DNA from: Clostridium sp. AWRP
Lineage (GTDB): Bacteria > Bacillota > Clostridia > Clostridiales > Clostridiaceae
DNA: 64,000 nt
NCBI RefSeq assembly: GCF_004006395.2
Contig: NZ_CP029758.2
Span: 2,728,001 to 2,792,000, forward strand
Reading direction: 5' to 3'
The notes beneath the pieces were generated by a model, which saw only the letters and a program-made list of their open reading frames with translations, was not told where the DNA came from and did no database searches. The stretch's first letter is position 1. Each line of letters begins with the position of its first letter. Both the position numbers and the translations under genes were made by a program. Of the stretch, positions 52,836 to 61,066 are shown piece after piece.

Positions 52836-54134
52836 TTACTTTTCATATACTTTTTCTCCATTAATAAATACTATTTCAGTATTTCCAAGGGCAGATAAAT
52901 CATTGGTAACATCCCCGTTAACAACTATAATATCAGCCAATTTACCTGTTTCAATTGAGCCTATTTCATGATCTTTCCCAAAAACAGAGGCTGCCGTTAG
53001 TGTAGATGCTTTTATCGCTTCAATATTTGATAAACCAGCTGCTGCAAGTAATTCAATTTCTCTTACAGGGGTTGTATGAAGTGAAAATCCAAGAGAAGAA
53101 TCAGTACCCATTGCAACAGTTCCTCCGCGTTTTATATACTCTTTAACATTTTCAAGTTGAACCTTCGGAATTTTGCAAAGTTCTGATTTTGCAACTTTTA
53201 TAAACAAATCACCAACTGGCTTATCATCAGGACCATCGTGAAACGCCTTTGTGAAAATTTGCATATTTTCTTTAATCTCTTCGTTTACTGGTGGATTATA
53301 GTTTTGATTACTAATCCATTTCTCCTTAAGTCCCGCCACCATCAAATCAATTAAACTCAATGTTGGAACAAAAATAATACCTTTACTAATCATTTCTTCA
53401 AGGTCTTTTTCATACATCTTTCCATCAAATGCAGCGTGGTGTATACTATCAATTCCACAACGTGCAGCTTGTGCATAATCATCTTTATAGGTTATGTGTG
53501 CACATACTTGAAGTCCATAACTATGTGCCTCATCTGTAAGCATTTGCAATTGTTTATCCGTCCAACAAGCTTGAGGTTTTCCATCAAAGGTTCTTGTTAC
53601 GACAGCAGTCTTTATAACAGATACGCCCATTTCGTACAGTTTTTTAACAGCTTTTTTAATATCTTGCTCCGTTTCACATTCTGCTACTGAACCCAGTTTG
53701 TAAAATTTACGATCCATGTATTCACCAGGATAACCGTTGGGACAAGTAAGAATGGAAATTGCATAAAATATTTTTGGCTTTTTTTCAGGTATCTCATTTA
53801 ATGATTTTATATCATATGGAGACCCCAAGTCAAGTACTGAGGTTACACCACCTTTATATATTTGGTGTATATTCTCTTTTACTTGAGAAGGATTCAACCC
53901 AACTCCAACATTTGAGCCACCACAATTAAAAATATGCTTATGAGAATCTATTAATCCAGGTAATACTGTTTTTTCAGAAGCATCAACAATATGAGGATAG
54001 TTATCTAAATCTGTCCCGTTTTTTTGTTCTATCCTTACGATTCTTTGATTTTTAACTAGAATTTTTGCATTTTTAATTGGTGGTTGTCCAGTTCCATCAA
54101 TCAGTGTTCCACATTTAATTACATAATCATTCAT
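52836..54134 (-). CDS. Metal-dependent amidohydrolase (imidazolonepropionase/prolidase-like)
   Basis: 432 residues from the ATG at 54134, eight bases after GGAG; an ATG two codons earlier is too close to the site. Amidohydrolase features: TVLPGLIDSHKHIF (about 55-68; the usual HxH reads HKH), carboxylated-lysine position near VIKTAVV (about 164-170), histidines in VCAHITYKD and SIHHAAFDG (about 204-230), and aspartate in AMGTDSSLGF (about 335). C-terminal TGKLADIIVVNGD is the standard return to the beta sandwich. Likely a cytosolic cyclic-amide or dipeptide hydrolase. Confidence 0.88.
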   Translation of the reverse strand: MNDYVIKCGTLIDGTGQPPIKNAKILVKNQRIVRIEQKNGTDLDNYPHIVDASEKTVLPGLIDSHKHIFNCGGSNVGVGLNPSQVKENIHQIYKGGVTSVLDLGSPYDIKSLNEIPEKKPKIFYAISILTCPNGYPGEYMDRKFYKLGSVAECETEQDIKKAVKKLYEMGVSVIKTAVVTRTFDGKPQACWTDKQLQMLTDEAHSYGLQVCAHITYKDDYAQAARCGIDSIHHAAFDGKMYEKDLEEMISKGIIFVPTLSLIDLMVAGLKEKWISNQNYNPPVNEEIKENMQIFTKAFHDGPDDKPVGDLFIKVAKSELCKIPKVQLENVKEYIKRGGTVAMGTDSSLGFSLHTTPVREIELLAAAGLSNIEAIKASTLTAASVFGKDHEIGSIETGKLADIIVVNGDVTNDLSALGNTEIVFINGEKVYEK

Positions 54135-54181
54135 TTTCATCTCTCCTTTTTTGTTAAAGTCATTTTCATATTCAACTATAG

Positions 54182-54213
54182 AATCAAACTAATAATACTT
54201 TTATAGTTTGATT
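54182..54213. promoter_or_regulatory. TetR operator candidate
   Basis: AATCAAACTA (54182-54191) and TAGTTTGATT (54204-54213) form a perfect 10-bp dyad with a 12-bp spacer, plus a third partial copy AGTTTGATT right after. Located about 50 bp upstream of the amidohydrolase-tetR unit. Confidence 0.6.
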
Positions 54214-54331
54214 AGTTTGATTTTAATCTAAATGCCTTACTATGTCAAGATATATTTAGAATTTATATGACTGTATTAACTACACATAAGGTGGACACAA
54301 ATTTTCAGAAATAAGTTATAATAAAATTATA

Positions 54332-54436
54332 ATTATAGGTAGTACAGCGTTAATACCAGCCTCACAAGAATCAGAATTAAAAAGATATGGTTTAAAGGTT
54401 TCTAAACTTGTTGGAGGAGTAGATAGATATTTTATC
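54332..54436 (+). pseudogene. Cell wall-binding repeat 2 (CWB2) fragment
   Basis: Rightward frame IIGSTALIPASQESELKRYG, then LKVSKLVGGVDRYFISY, matches one CWB2 repeat of clostridial surface proteins. No start, no signal sequence and no second repeat; it runs directly into the reversed phosphatidylethanolamine-binding-like fragment. A leftover of a deleted surface-protein gene. Confidence 0.65.
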
Positions 54437-54450
54437 TCATACATTCTCAC

Positions 54451-54732
54451 CTACAAAAATAAATGTGGCTTATCTGGTGGTATCATACCACCATAATAAC
54501 AAGATAGCTTTCTTGATTGTTGATTTCCTTGTAAACTAGTCCAACTATTTATACCTTGTATAAAATCATCTGATGTCTGGCTTTCGTTGTCTTTCAATTC
54601 ATTACGTGTAATGTTAGCTACAAGCCAATGTATCCATGTAAAGCCACCTGTTACTGGATACGCATCTTTGTCTTCTAATACTATTGCAAAGGAAACAGTA
54701 GTAACTCCCCTCTCAATCAATATTTTTTCCAT
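54451..54732 (-). pseudogene. PEBP/YbhB-family fragment
   Basis: 93 codons. The core TTVSFAIVLEDKDAYPVTGG, WIHWLVANITRNEL, SCYYGGMIPPDKPHLF is the YbhB/YbcL (Raf-kinase-inhibitor-like) family, usually about 150-190 residues. The first dozen residues (MEKILIERG) and the frame before them belong to something else, and the C-terminal third is missing. Truncated at both ends; no ribosome binding site. Confidence 0.75.
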
Positions 54733-54809
54733 ACCATGTTCTTTTAAATAATTAATTCCATTTTCCTTTAATCATATAGTGTACTAACTCTAAAGGGCAA
54801 GTATTGCAC

Positions 54810-55352
54810 TTATAGTCTGCTGCACCATTCTTCTTTTGTAATGCAAGTGATATGTTCTGTTCTGATATCATTCATTAGATGCCATTCTATGTTTTTTTCT
54901 GTATGATGATATTGAAAACCACATTTTTCTTGAACACGCCAAGACTTTTCATTACCATCAAAATACCCACACCAAATAACTTTAAGTCCAAGTTCTTCAA
55001 AACCATGTCTCATAAGCTCATTAACTGCTTCTGGAATTAGCCCTTGTCCCCAATAAGGGATACCAATCCAATAACCAATTTCACCTTCATCATTTCTTAA
55101 AGTCATGTTGCTTTTTTCACCAATCATAAGTCCTATACTACCAATTGGTAAATCATTACCTTTTAAAACCACCGCATAAGTTTCATTCACAGAAAGAACA
55201 TCTTTAATAATTTGACGACTGTTTTCAACATCAGTATGAATAGGCCACCCTGCTATAGGTCCTACATTGGGATCTTTTGCATATTTATATAATTGCTGTG
55301 CATCTTCATCTTTCCAAGGACGTAAGATCAGTCTATCAGTTTTTAATATCAT
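54810..55352 (-). CDS. GNAT acetyltransferase, RimJ/RimL type
   Basis: 180 residues. Begins LKTDRLILRPWKDEDAQQLY, the RimJ/RimL start; acetyl-CoA region GEIGYWIGIPYWGQGLIPEA (about 90-109), then ELGLKVIWCGYFDGN and VQEKCGFQYHHTEKN. Substrate unknown: ribosomal N-terminus, amino acid or antibiotic. Confidence 0.88.
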   Translation of the reverse strand: MILKTDRLILRPWKDEDAQQLYKYAKDPNVGPIAGWPIHTDVENSRQIIKDVLSVNETYAVVLKGNDLPIGSIGLMIGEKSNMTLRNDEGEIGYWIGIPYWGQGLIPEAVNELMRHGFEELGLKVIWCGYFDGNEKSWRVQEKCGFQYHHTEKNIEWHLMNDIRTEHITCITKEEWCSRL

Positions 55353-55421
55353 TTTTTATCACATCCTTACTCACTAAAATATAAATAATCTCCACTGTAA
55401 ATTTAGAATTTACTGATTTAC

Positions 55422-55748
55422 TCAACAAATCTTTTTCTTTTTTGCTTTTGGAATAGGAAGTTCTTCATACATCTCCGTAATCAATTGATATAAAAACTCT
55501 TTATTATCAACATCATCCACCAAAAGCATTGGTTTTGCACCATCATAAGGCAACTCTTCTACCGCCTCCAATATCAACTGTCTACTCGCCTTGGTTATCT
55601 TAACCAAAAGGCGGTCATCGTATATTCCTCCAAAAATCTTTCCCCGGAAATATAAAATGTATTCCCCCATCATTTTTCTGAAAGAAACATCCTCCAGTGT
55701 ATCTAATTGCCCAATAATAAAATCTAAATATTCTTGACTAGAAGCCAT
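55422..55748 (-). CDS. TfoX N-terminal domain protein
   Basis: 108 residues. TfoX_N hallmark FRKMMGEYILYFRGKIFGGI (about 23-42) and YDDRLLVKITKAS; lysine-rich tail KAKKKK. Only the N-terminal domain is present, as in most Gram-positive members, where a role in competence is not established. Same strand as, and 23 bp after, the MBL gene. Confidence 0.85.
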   Translation of the reverse strand: MASSQEYLDFIIGQLDTLEDVSFRKMMGEYILYFRGKIFGGIYDDRLLVKITKASRQLILEAVEELPYDGAKPMLLVDDVDNKEFLYQLITEMYEELPIPKAKKKKIC

Positions 55749-55771
55749 ATCTTATTCCCCTTTCAAAATTA

Positions 55772-56515
55772 TTATTTATCTACATATACCAATTCTGATA
55801 TACGTTTATTAACATCACCTCTATAGACGCCGCCATGATAACAAATTACTGTCTCAATATCATATTTCATCAATTTTTCCATGGATTTCATATTTAATTC
55901 GTTATCATAATTAATATCTTGGTCTGCTCTAACAAGCAAACCTTCTTTGATACTAAGGATATCTCCAGCAATTAATAGCTTCCACTTTTTAATGTATAGG
56001 CAAATATGTCCTGGTGTATGACCTGGTGTGTGTATAACAGTGATTCCTCCAAACTGCGGTAGTTCTTCCCCATCAATCAATATTTCATCTACATTAACTC
56101 TACTACGCTCAAAACCTACTTTTAGTTTTTCATATACTATTTTTATATTATCAGGCAAGTAATCCAATCTCTCTTCAAGTTCAGCAAGTTTAACAGGCTT
56201 TTTCTCACCATTTATATATGCTTTTTCTTTCTCATGAGCAAAAACCTTAACCCTGCCAGGCATTTCTTCCAAAATGCTAGAAATACTGCCAACGTGATCA
56301 ATATCCTGATGAGTTAGGATTACCATGTTCAGCTTACTAAATGGTATTCCTTCTTTATCAAATGCTTCATGAATCTGCTGTAACTGGCCTGGACATCCAG
56401 TATCAATCAGAGCTAATGAATCCTTATCCCAAATCACTGTTGGATTAATGTCAATTGGCATTTCCATTATATTAGTTGGTATTTCAAGCATATAAATTCC
56501 ATTTTCAATTTTCAT
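55772..56515 (-). CDS. Metallo-beta-lactamase-fold hydrolase
   Basis: 247 residues. Metal motif VILTHQDIDHVGS (about 66-78; the second histidine of HxHxDH is Asp), later HTPGHTPGHICLY (about 155), AGDIL (about 178) and CYHGGVY (about 227). Typical of small MBL-fold hydrolases of unknown substrate, glyoxalase II-like in layout. GGGGGAGG lies before the ATG. Confidence 0.88.
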   Translation of the reverse strand: MKIENGIYMLEIPTNIMEMPIDINPTVIWDKDSLALIDTGCPGQLQQIHEAFDKEGIPFSKLNMVILTHQDIDHVGSISSILEEMPGRVKVFAHEKEKAYINGEKKPVKLAELEERLDYLPDNIKIVYEKLKVGFERSRVNVDEILIDGEELPQFGGITVIHTPGHTPGHICLYIKKWKLLIAGDILSIKEGLLVRADQDINYDNELNMKSMEKLMKYDIETVICYHGGVYRGDVNKRISELVYVDK

Positions 56516-56615
56516 TTATTGTTTTCCTCCCCCAAATTAACAATAGTAAATTATACATTATACATTGTAAACTGTACAAAAATAATTTTTCCCTTAAATT
56601 CCTCGAAAATATTTG

Positions 56616-56644
56616 TTGACATTTATTTAATTTTATGATATAAT
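56616..56644 (+). promoter_or_regulatory. Consensus sigma-A promoter, orphan
   Basis: TTGACA (56616-56621), 17 bp, TATAAT (56639-56644): a perfect match on the plus strand with no plus-strand gene downstream before the terminator at 56712. Confidence 0.75.
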
Positions 56645-56650
56645 TAAATA

Positions 56651-56746
56651 ATATTGTGTAATATATTATAAGCTAATGTTACACATTAGTCAATAAAAAT
56701 GTTAATATTAGAGGGCTATTACACTAATTATCGTAATAGCCCTTTT
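56651..56746 (+). ncRNA. Candidate small RNA (about 95 nt)
   Basis: The stretch between the consensus promoter and the hairpin AGGGCTATTAC/GTAATAGCCCT (56712-56743, followed by TTTT) is a self-contained transcription unit. It has no start codon with a binding site. A further dyad TGTGTAA/TTACACA (near 56655-56686) could fold as a 5' hairpin. It may instead be the relic leader of a deleted gene. Confidence 0.45.
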
Positions 56747-56838
56747 AAGTTATATCCATATTTCTAAATAATTGAAAATTGACAGTATTAAAACATCCCC
56801 AGGTGGTCGTTGTGAAACCTTGGCTGAACTTATAGAAT

Positions 56839-57279
56839 TTATCGTTCCCGTTTCAGATATACCATATCAACAAGCTGTTTTCCGTCTTCAAACATCGAAT
56901 GATCATAGTTGTCCGTGAAGAAGTTTTGTATTCGATGTGATTCTGAAAATCCGCATTTCTGATAAAAATTGAGCGTAGAAGGAACGTCGCCTGTTCCAAC
57001 AAACATCACATTACAATCAGTATAATGTAAAAACAAAAAATCTATCAGTCTTTTTCCATAGCCCTTTCGGTGACAATCGGGCATAACCGCAATATTCTTA
57101 AGCTCATAAATACCGTTCTCCTCTTTAGTGACCACACATTCGGCTTTTACTCCATTGTCGTTTAGAACAAACATTTCGCCACGTTCAAGATACTTGTCTA
57201 TCATGTTTTCCTGTTCATCAGCCAATAACAACAGGTCGATATATACTTTCTTATCTTTTGAAACTTTCCTTATATTCAC
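56839..57279 (-). CDS. GNAT acetyltransferase
   Basis: 146 residues from a GTG with GGGGGG six bases upstream. GNAT core: YELKNIAVMPDCHRKGYGKRL (CHRKGYGK, about 69-76), VMFVGTGDVPSTLNFYQKCG, FSESHRIQNFFTDNYDH, as in YkkB/YvbK-like proteins. Substrate unknown. Confidence 0.85.
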   Translation of the reverse strand: MNIRKVSKDKKVYIDLLLLADEQENMIDKYLERGEMFVLNDNGVKAECVVTKEENGIYELKNIAVMPDCHRKGYGKRLIDFLFLHYTDCNVMFVGTGDVPSTLNFYQKCGFSESHRIQNFFTDNYDHSMFEDGKQLVDMVYLKRER

Positions 57280-57305
57280 AAGTGGCCCCCCTACAATTTT
57301 ATAGT

Positions 57306-57884
57306 TTATAATTGTAATTCATTCAATTCTGATATTGGAATAACTGGTTTTGGATTTGCAGAATGTTCTCCGATTATTTTTTCCATCCAAATCATATCAT
57401 ACCAGTTTTTGAACTTGTATCCGCATTTTGAAAAACAACCTACTTTCCTATATCCTAAATGTTTATGAAAATATGTGCTGGAATTGGTAAGATATGCATT
57501 ATCAGTAGCTGTATAAGCTATACATACATTTAAGTTAATGATATTTTGTCTCTTTAATATTTCTTCCAAGGCTAAATACAATTTTTTTCCTACACCTTTA
57601 CCCCGACAATTCTGACTTAAATATATAGTAGTTTCAACAGCCCAATCATATGCAACTCTCTCTTTAAATGATGAAGCATATGCATAACCAATAATCTGAT
57701 CGTTATCTATCGCTACTATATATGGATACTTTTTCAATATATTATTAATTCTCTCAGTAAATTCTTCAACAGATGGAACTTCATATTCAAAAGAGATTGC
57801 AGTATTTTTTACATAAGGTTTGTATATATTCAAAATTTCTTTTGCATCTGCTTTAGTTGCCATACGCATTGTAACATTTATCAT
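57306..57884 (-). CDS. GNAT acetyltransferase, phosphinothricin acetyltransferase type
   Basis: 192 residues from the ATG at 57884, with GAAGG upstream; an ATG 18 bases earlier opens the same frame. PAT-like sequence: MRMATKADAKEILNIYKPYV, NTAISFEYEVPSVEEF (about 27-42), AYASSFKERVAYDWAVETTI, SQNCRGKGVGKKLYLALEEI and HKHLGYRKVGCFSKCGYKF. Relatives acetylate phosphinothricin or methionine sulfone/sulfoximine. Confidence 0.85.
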   Translation of the reverse strand: MINVTMRMATKADAKEILNIYKPYVKNTAISFEYEVPSVEEFTERINNILKKYPYIVAIDNDQIIGYAYASSFKERVAYDWAVETTIYLSQNCRGKGVGKKLYLALEEILKRQNIINLNVCIAYTATDNAYLTNSSTYFHKHLGYRKVGCFSKCGYKFKNWYDMIWMEKIIGEHSANPKPVIPISELNELQL

Positions 57885-58002
57885 TATATTACCTTCTTTC
57901 ATAAATTACTATAGTACTACACCTTAAATTACTATTTTATTTTTCACTAAATTATAACATAGTTTATAAATGTAAAACTTTACTTTATTACAAATAAAAA
58001 TA

Positions 58003-58039
58003 AAGTGTATCTATCTTAATTTCTTAATAGATACACCTT
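58003..58039 (-). terminator. Terminator of the GNAT gene at 58094-58615
   Basis: AAGTGTATCTAT pairs with ATAGATACACCTT; read leftward TTTATTTTTATTTG follows. Confidence 0.75.
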
Positions 58040-58093
58040 ATCTTTACAATTTTAAATAGAAGAGAAAAAGTAGGAATTCCACTTTCATTTTAT

Positions 58094-58615
58094 CTACATC
58101 CACTCTCTTTTTAGAATGGCATATTGGTAGGTATTTTCATAATACGGAGTTCCATCTGGGTTGTTCACAAAAGATATAAAATCAATAAAGAGTCCTTCTT
58201 TTCTCATTCCAAGTCTCTCACAAAGCTTTTGAGATGGAATATTATCGTCTTCAGCATAAGCATATATTCTCCTTGCATCTTTATTGAAGAGAAAATCCAT
58301 TAACGCTTTTGCCGCTTCAGTTGCATAACCGCTCTTGCCATATTTTAAGTTGAAATTCCATCCCACACTATATGTATCAGGCTCCTCTTTTATGGCAAAA
58401 ACATCCCCGATAATTGAATCCGTATCGGACAAGCAAACAGCGAAGTGTTCACCTTCTTTGGCCCTTTGCTCCACTTCTTTTTCTGCTTCCTCAGGTGAAT
58501 CTAATTTTTCACTCATAAAACAATGTACAGGTGGGTGCTGAAGATATTCATACAATCCCGCAGCATCTTTTTTATCAAAATCACGAATTATCAGTCTATC
58601 TGTTTTCAAATACAT
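58094..58615 (-). CDS. GNAT acetyltransferase, RimJ/RimL type
   Basis: 173 residues. Starts LKTDRLIIRDFDKKDAAGLY; SVGWNFNLKYGKSGYATEAA (about 83-102) is the acetyl-CoA loop; YAYAEDDNIPSQKLCERLGM follows. AAAGGAGGG lies before the ATG. The leader contains an intrinsic terminator between promoter and start codon, suggesting attenuation control. Confidence 0.88.
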   Translation of the reverse strand: MYLKTDRLIIRDFDKKDAAGLYEYLQHPPVHCFMSEKLDSPEEAEKEVEQRAKEGEHFAVCLSDTDSIIGDVFAIKEEPDTYSVGWNFNLKYGKSGYATEAAKALMDFLFNKDARRIYAYAEDDNIPSQKLCERLGMRKEGLFIDFISFVNNPDGTPYYENTYQYAILKREWM

Positions 58616-58691
58616 TTAATAATTACCCTCCTTTAACTTCTAAAAAGTACAATAAACGAAGTTGTTAAAATAGTATATTTAACCAGAAAAA

Positions 58692-58727
58692 AAGTGGAAC
58701 AAGATCTTTTCGGATCTTATCCCACTT
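58692..58727 (-). terminator. Leader terminator (attenuator) of a GNAT gene
   Basis: Read leftward, AAGTGGGATAAGATC pairs with GATCTTGTTCCACTT, followed by a TTTTTTT run. It lies 77 bases before the GNAT start and about 35 bases after the predicted transcription start, with no gene upstream that needs it. Confidence 0.75.
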
Positions 58728-58768
58728 AAATAATCTTTTGATTACAAGTCCTCTGATAAGTTTAATTT

Positions 58769-58777
58769 ATTATACCA
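58769..58777 (-). promoter_or_regulatory. Extended -10 promoter for the GNAT leader
   Basis: TGGTATAAT on the minus strand is an extended -10 (TGnTATAAT). A TTGTTT box 15 bp upstream is a weak -35. It puts the start near 58762. Confidence 0.5.
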
Positions 58778-58837
58778 TATTCAAACAAAAAACAACGACA
58801 AATTAGTAAATTACAACATAATTGAAAGTGCCAAACT

Positions 58838-58963
58838 TTACTTTATTACAAATAGAAAAAGTGTATCCATATCTTGAAGCTTGTACAAAGCTTCTTTAAG
58901 TTTTGATGATTCCTCATATGCAATAACTTCATCTTCAAGCGTAAAATCATAGGCTTCCTTATT
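58838..58963 (-). pseudogene. Sigma-70-like factor fragment
   Basis: A 41-codon open piece, NKEAYDFTLEDEVIAYEESS, KLKEALYKLQDMDTLFLFVI then stop, resembles the linker into region 4 of small sigma-70-type factors. No start codon, no region 2, no region 4 helix-turn-helix. Its last 20 bases recur near 57974-58010. Identification is tentative. Confidence 0.4.
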
Positions 58964-58975
58964 CTTTAATATACA

Positions 58976-59026
58976 ATGGACAATCAATGTTGATTTCCAT
59001 TACAAAAATCAGTATCAATTGTCCAT
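58976..59026. repeat. Imperfect 21-bp inverted repeat
   Basis: ATGGACAATCAATGTTGATTT faces ATGGACAATTGATACTGATTT on the other strand (17 of 21 identical). The element lies in a gene-free stretch; it may be a hairpin or an insertion-sequence relic. The rest of 58616-59317 has no intact gene. Confidence 0.5.
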
Positions 59027-59235
59027 CTACAACAGCAAACTTTAAGTTTTAGGTGTATAAAATAACCTACTGATTAGTTATTTTTATGAACAACCCTGAC
59101 TATTTAACTGATAAACTAGTAATATTTCTGTCAATTTCTTATGCATTTTGGAAGCATATAAAACATATGATTTTTATCTACTTTGTCACTCTAAATACAT
59201 GATTTACACTTTTTCATAATTCCTCCAACAATAGC

Positions 59236-59265
59236 AAAAGCCTCAGAACATAAGTCTGAAGCCTT
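59236..59265 (-). terminator. Terminator of the DJ-1/PfpI gene
   Basis: AAGGCTTCAGA pairs with TCTGAGGCTT (one mismatch), read leftward into TTTTG. About 50 bases past the stop. Confidence 0.65.
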
Positions 59266-59317
59266 AATTTTTTGTAATAAAAACCTCTAACCGTTGCCTT
59301 ACACACTTTAAGCTATT

Positions 59318-59944
59318 TTATTGGATTGACTTCATAAGCTTAAAGAAATATTTTGACTCTTGTGTTTTATAAAGATTGTACCAGGAATCTATGGTTTCCG
59401 GTAAGAATATATCTAGAATTTTCAATATATGCAAAGCAAATTCAAGGGGAGCTATTCCAGAAGCAGTAATCAAATTTCCATCAGTTACTGAACATTCCTG
59501 CTTATAATACTTTTCTCCATCATAGCTTGGGCAGACCATTTTAAGATACCCCAAGTCATTGCTTGTATGAGCTCGTTTATCTAATACTCCCCCCATAGCA
59601 AGTCCTATTGTAGCACCACAAATTGCTCCTACAACAATACCTTTCTCTAAATATTCTTCAGCCATTCTTACAATTGGAGCATGAATTGCCTCTGTCCATG
59701 TATTCCCACCAGGTAGAATCAAAGCAGCCGCATCTTTAACACTACACTCCTTAAGTTCAATTTCTGGCAATACTTTCAGACCTCCCATTGTAGTAATAGG
59801 GGTCTTAGTAATTCCTACAGTTACTACTTTTAGCGGTATTAATCCCTTTTTGTAGTACCTTCCTGAATTGATTTCAGCGCTTAAATAACCTATTTCCCAG
59901 TCTGCCATTGTATCAAATACATAAAGATATACTATATTCTTCAT
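59318..59944 (-). CDS. DJ-1/PfpI-family protein
   Basis: 208 residues. Class I glutamine amidotransferase-like fold with the nucleophile elbow VVGAICGATIGLAMGG (Cys about 109) and LILPGGNTW (about 75). Preceded by IVYLYVFDTMADWEIGYL, where Glu of WEIG matches the DJ-1 acid. Roles in the family include glyoxalase III/deglycase or stress protease-like activity. It is 100 bp downstream of a WYL regulator on the same strand. Confidence 0.85.
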   Translation of the reverse strand: MKNIVYLYVFDTMADWEIGYLSAEINSGRYYKKGLIPLKVVTVGITKTPITTMGGLKVLPEIELKECSVKDAAALILPGGNTWTEAIHAPIVRMAEEYLEKGIVVGAICGATIGLAMGGVLDKRAHTSNDLGYLKMVCPSYDGEKYYKQECSVTDGNLITASGIAPLEFALHILKILDIFLPETIDSWYNLYKTQESKYFFKLMKSIQ

Positions 59945-60021
59945 TTTCTATTCCTCCACATTCACTTGATTGTTGCTATTTGCTACAGGATGGTCTCAAA
60001 CTCCATCTCGATCTATTATAT

Positions 60022-60058
60022 ATTATCTTCACTGACAAACTCAGTCAGTGAAGATAAT
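60022..60058. repeat. Perfect 15-bp dyad over the WYL stop codon
   Basis: ATTATCTTCACTGAC and GTCAGTGAAGATAAT with a 7-base spacer overlap the last codons of the WYL gene. No T run follows, so it is not a normal terminator; it may be an operator or mRNA-stability hairpin between the regulator and the DJ-1 gene. Confidence 0.65.
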
Positions 60059-61007
60059 AATCCATCAAATCTTTAAGAATTGCTTCCATAGCATCTTTAA
60101 AACTATCTGGTTCAATCACCTTTATTGATTTACCATATTGAAGTAGAATATGAGGAACATAGGTATGGATTGATTTTTTATCCATTAAAAAATTAGCTCT
60201 GCATTCAGTTCGTTCTATCAAATGATATCCTAAAAACCAATGTGCACAAAGGTCATTCAATGCTTCTGATTTGCCCTCAATTACTAAAGTGCAAAGTCCT
60301 ACTTTGCTTTCTGTATTCGATAATAAGTTTTTTGTAAAAAACTCACGTGCCGAAAAAGCTTCAGGACGCTTAAACGAATTTTTAGTGCTTATAATATTTA
60401 CTATTCTATCTACCCTAAAGCTGCGAATTTCATTCCTAAGATGGCAAAATGCAATAGCATACCATTTATCATTCCAGTAAAGCATCCCATAGGGGTCAAC
60501 AACCCTGCGCTTAGGATGTCCTTCATAACCTGTACAGTATTCAATTTCCACAGAGCATTCATTAGCAACAGACTGCTCAATTACCATTAATATAGGTTTG
60601 ACAGCTGGATCACAAATACGACTCACTACTTCAAATCCCACTAAATGACGATTGAGAACTTTTTCTTGTTCTTGATTCGAGAACATCTTTAATTTTGATG
60701 TTGCTCTATTTAGTGCTTCCATAAAAGGATATCCTGCTTCCATTGCAAAAGTGGCAGCATGCAAAAGTGATTTTTTCTCTTCAATGTCAAAAAACAGAGG
60801 TGTTCGGATAAAATTGTTAAGCAAACTATATCCGCCATTATGACCAGACTCCGATATTATTGGCACTCCACTAGCACACAATGCATCTATATAACGATAA
60901 ACTGACCTTATGTTTATTTCTAACCTTTCAGATATTTGCTTTGCAGTTATTTTTGTACCTGAATTCAGCATCCATAAAATTGCTAGCATACTATCATTTT
61001 TTGACAT
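60045..61007 (-). CDS. YafY-type HTH/WYL-domain regulator
   Basis: 320 residues from the ATG at 61007 (a GTG 12 bases earlier is also in frame; neither has a strong site). The N-terminal HTH_11 is KITAKQISERLEINIRSVYRYI (about 17-38), followed by EKKSLLHAA and a WYL domain VDPYGMLYWNDKWYAIAFCH (about 171-190) with the partner motif EIRSFRVDRI. WYL proteins sense nucleotides, oligonucleotides or other ligands. Upstream of the DJ-1 gene and downstream of an MFS transporter, all leftward. Confidence 0.88.
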   Translation of the reverse strand: MSKNDSMLAILWMLNSGTKITAKQISERLEINIRSVYRYIDALCASGVPIISESGHNGGYSLLNNFIRTPLFFDIEEKKSLLHAATFAMEAGYPFMEALNRATSKLKMFSNQEQEKVLNRHLVGFEVVSRICDPAVKPILMVIEQSVANECSVEIEYCTGYEGHPKRRVVDPYGMLYWNDKWYAIAFCHLRNEIRSFRVDRIVNIISTKNSFKRPEAFSAREFFTKNLLSNTESKVGLCTLVIEGKSEALNDLCAHWFLGYHLIERTECRANFLMDKKSIHTYVPHILLQYGKSIKVIEPDSFKDAMEAILKDLMDYYLH

Positions 61008-61066
61008 AATGTGTCCCACTTCCCTAGATTTTTAATAGTATAATTTATAAATAAATGTAATCCACC

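Noticed and set aside
52170..56820. Shared GGT(C/T)GTTGTGAAAC near 52190 (minus) and 56805 (plus)
   Set aside because: Only about 14-20 bases alike, in opposite orientation; too short to claim an element.
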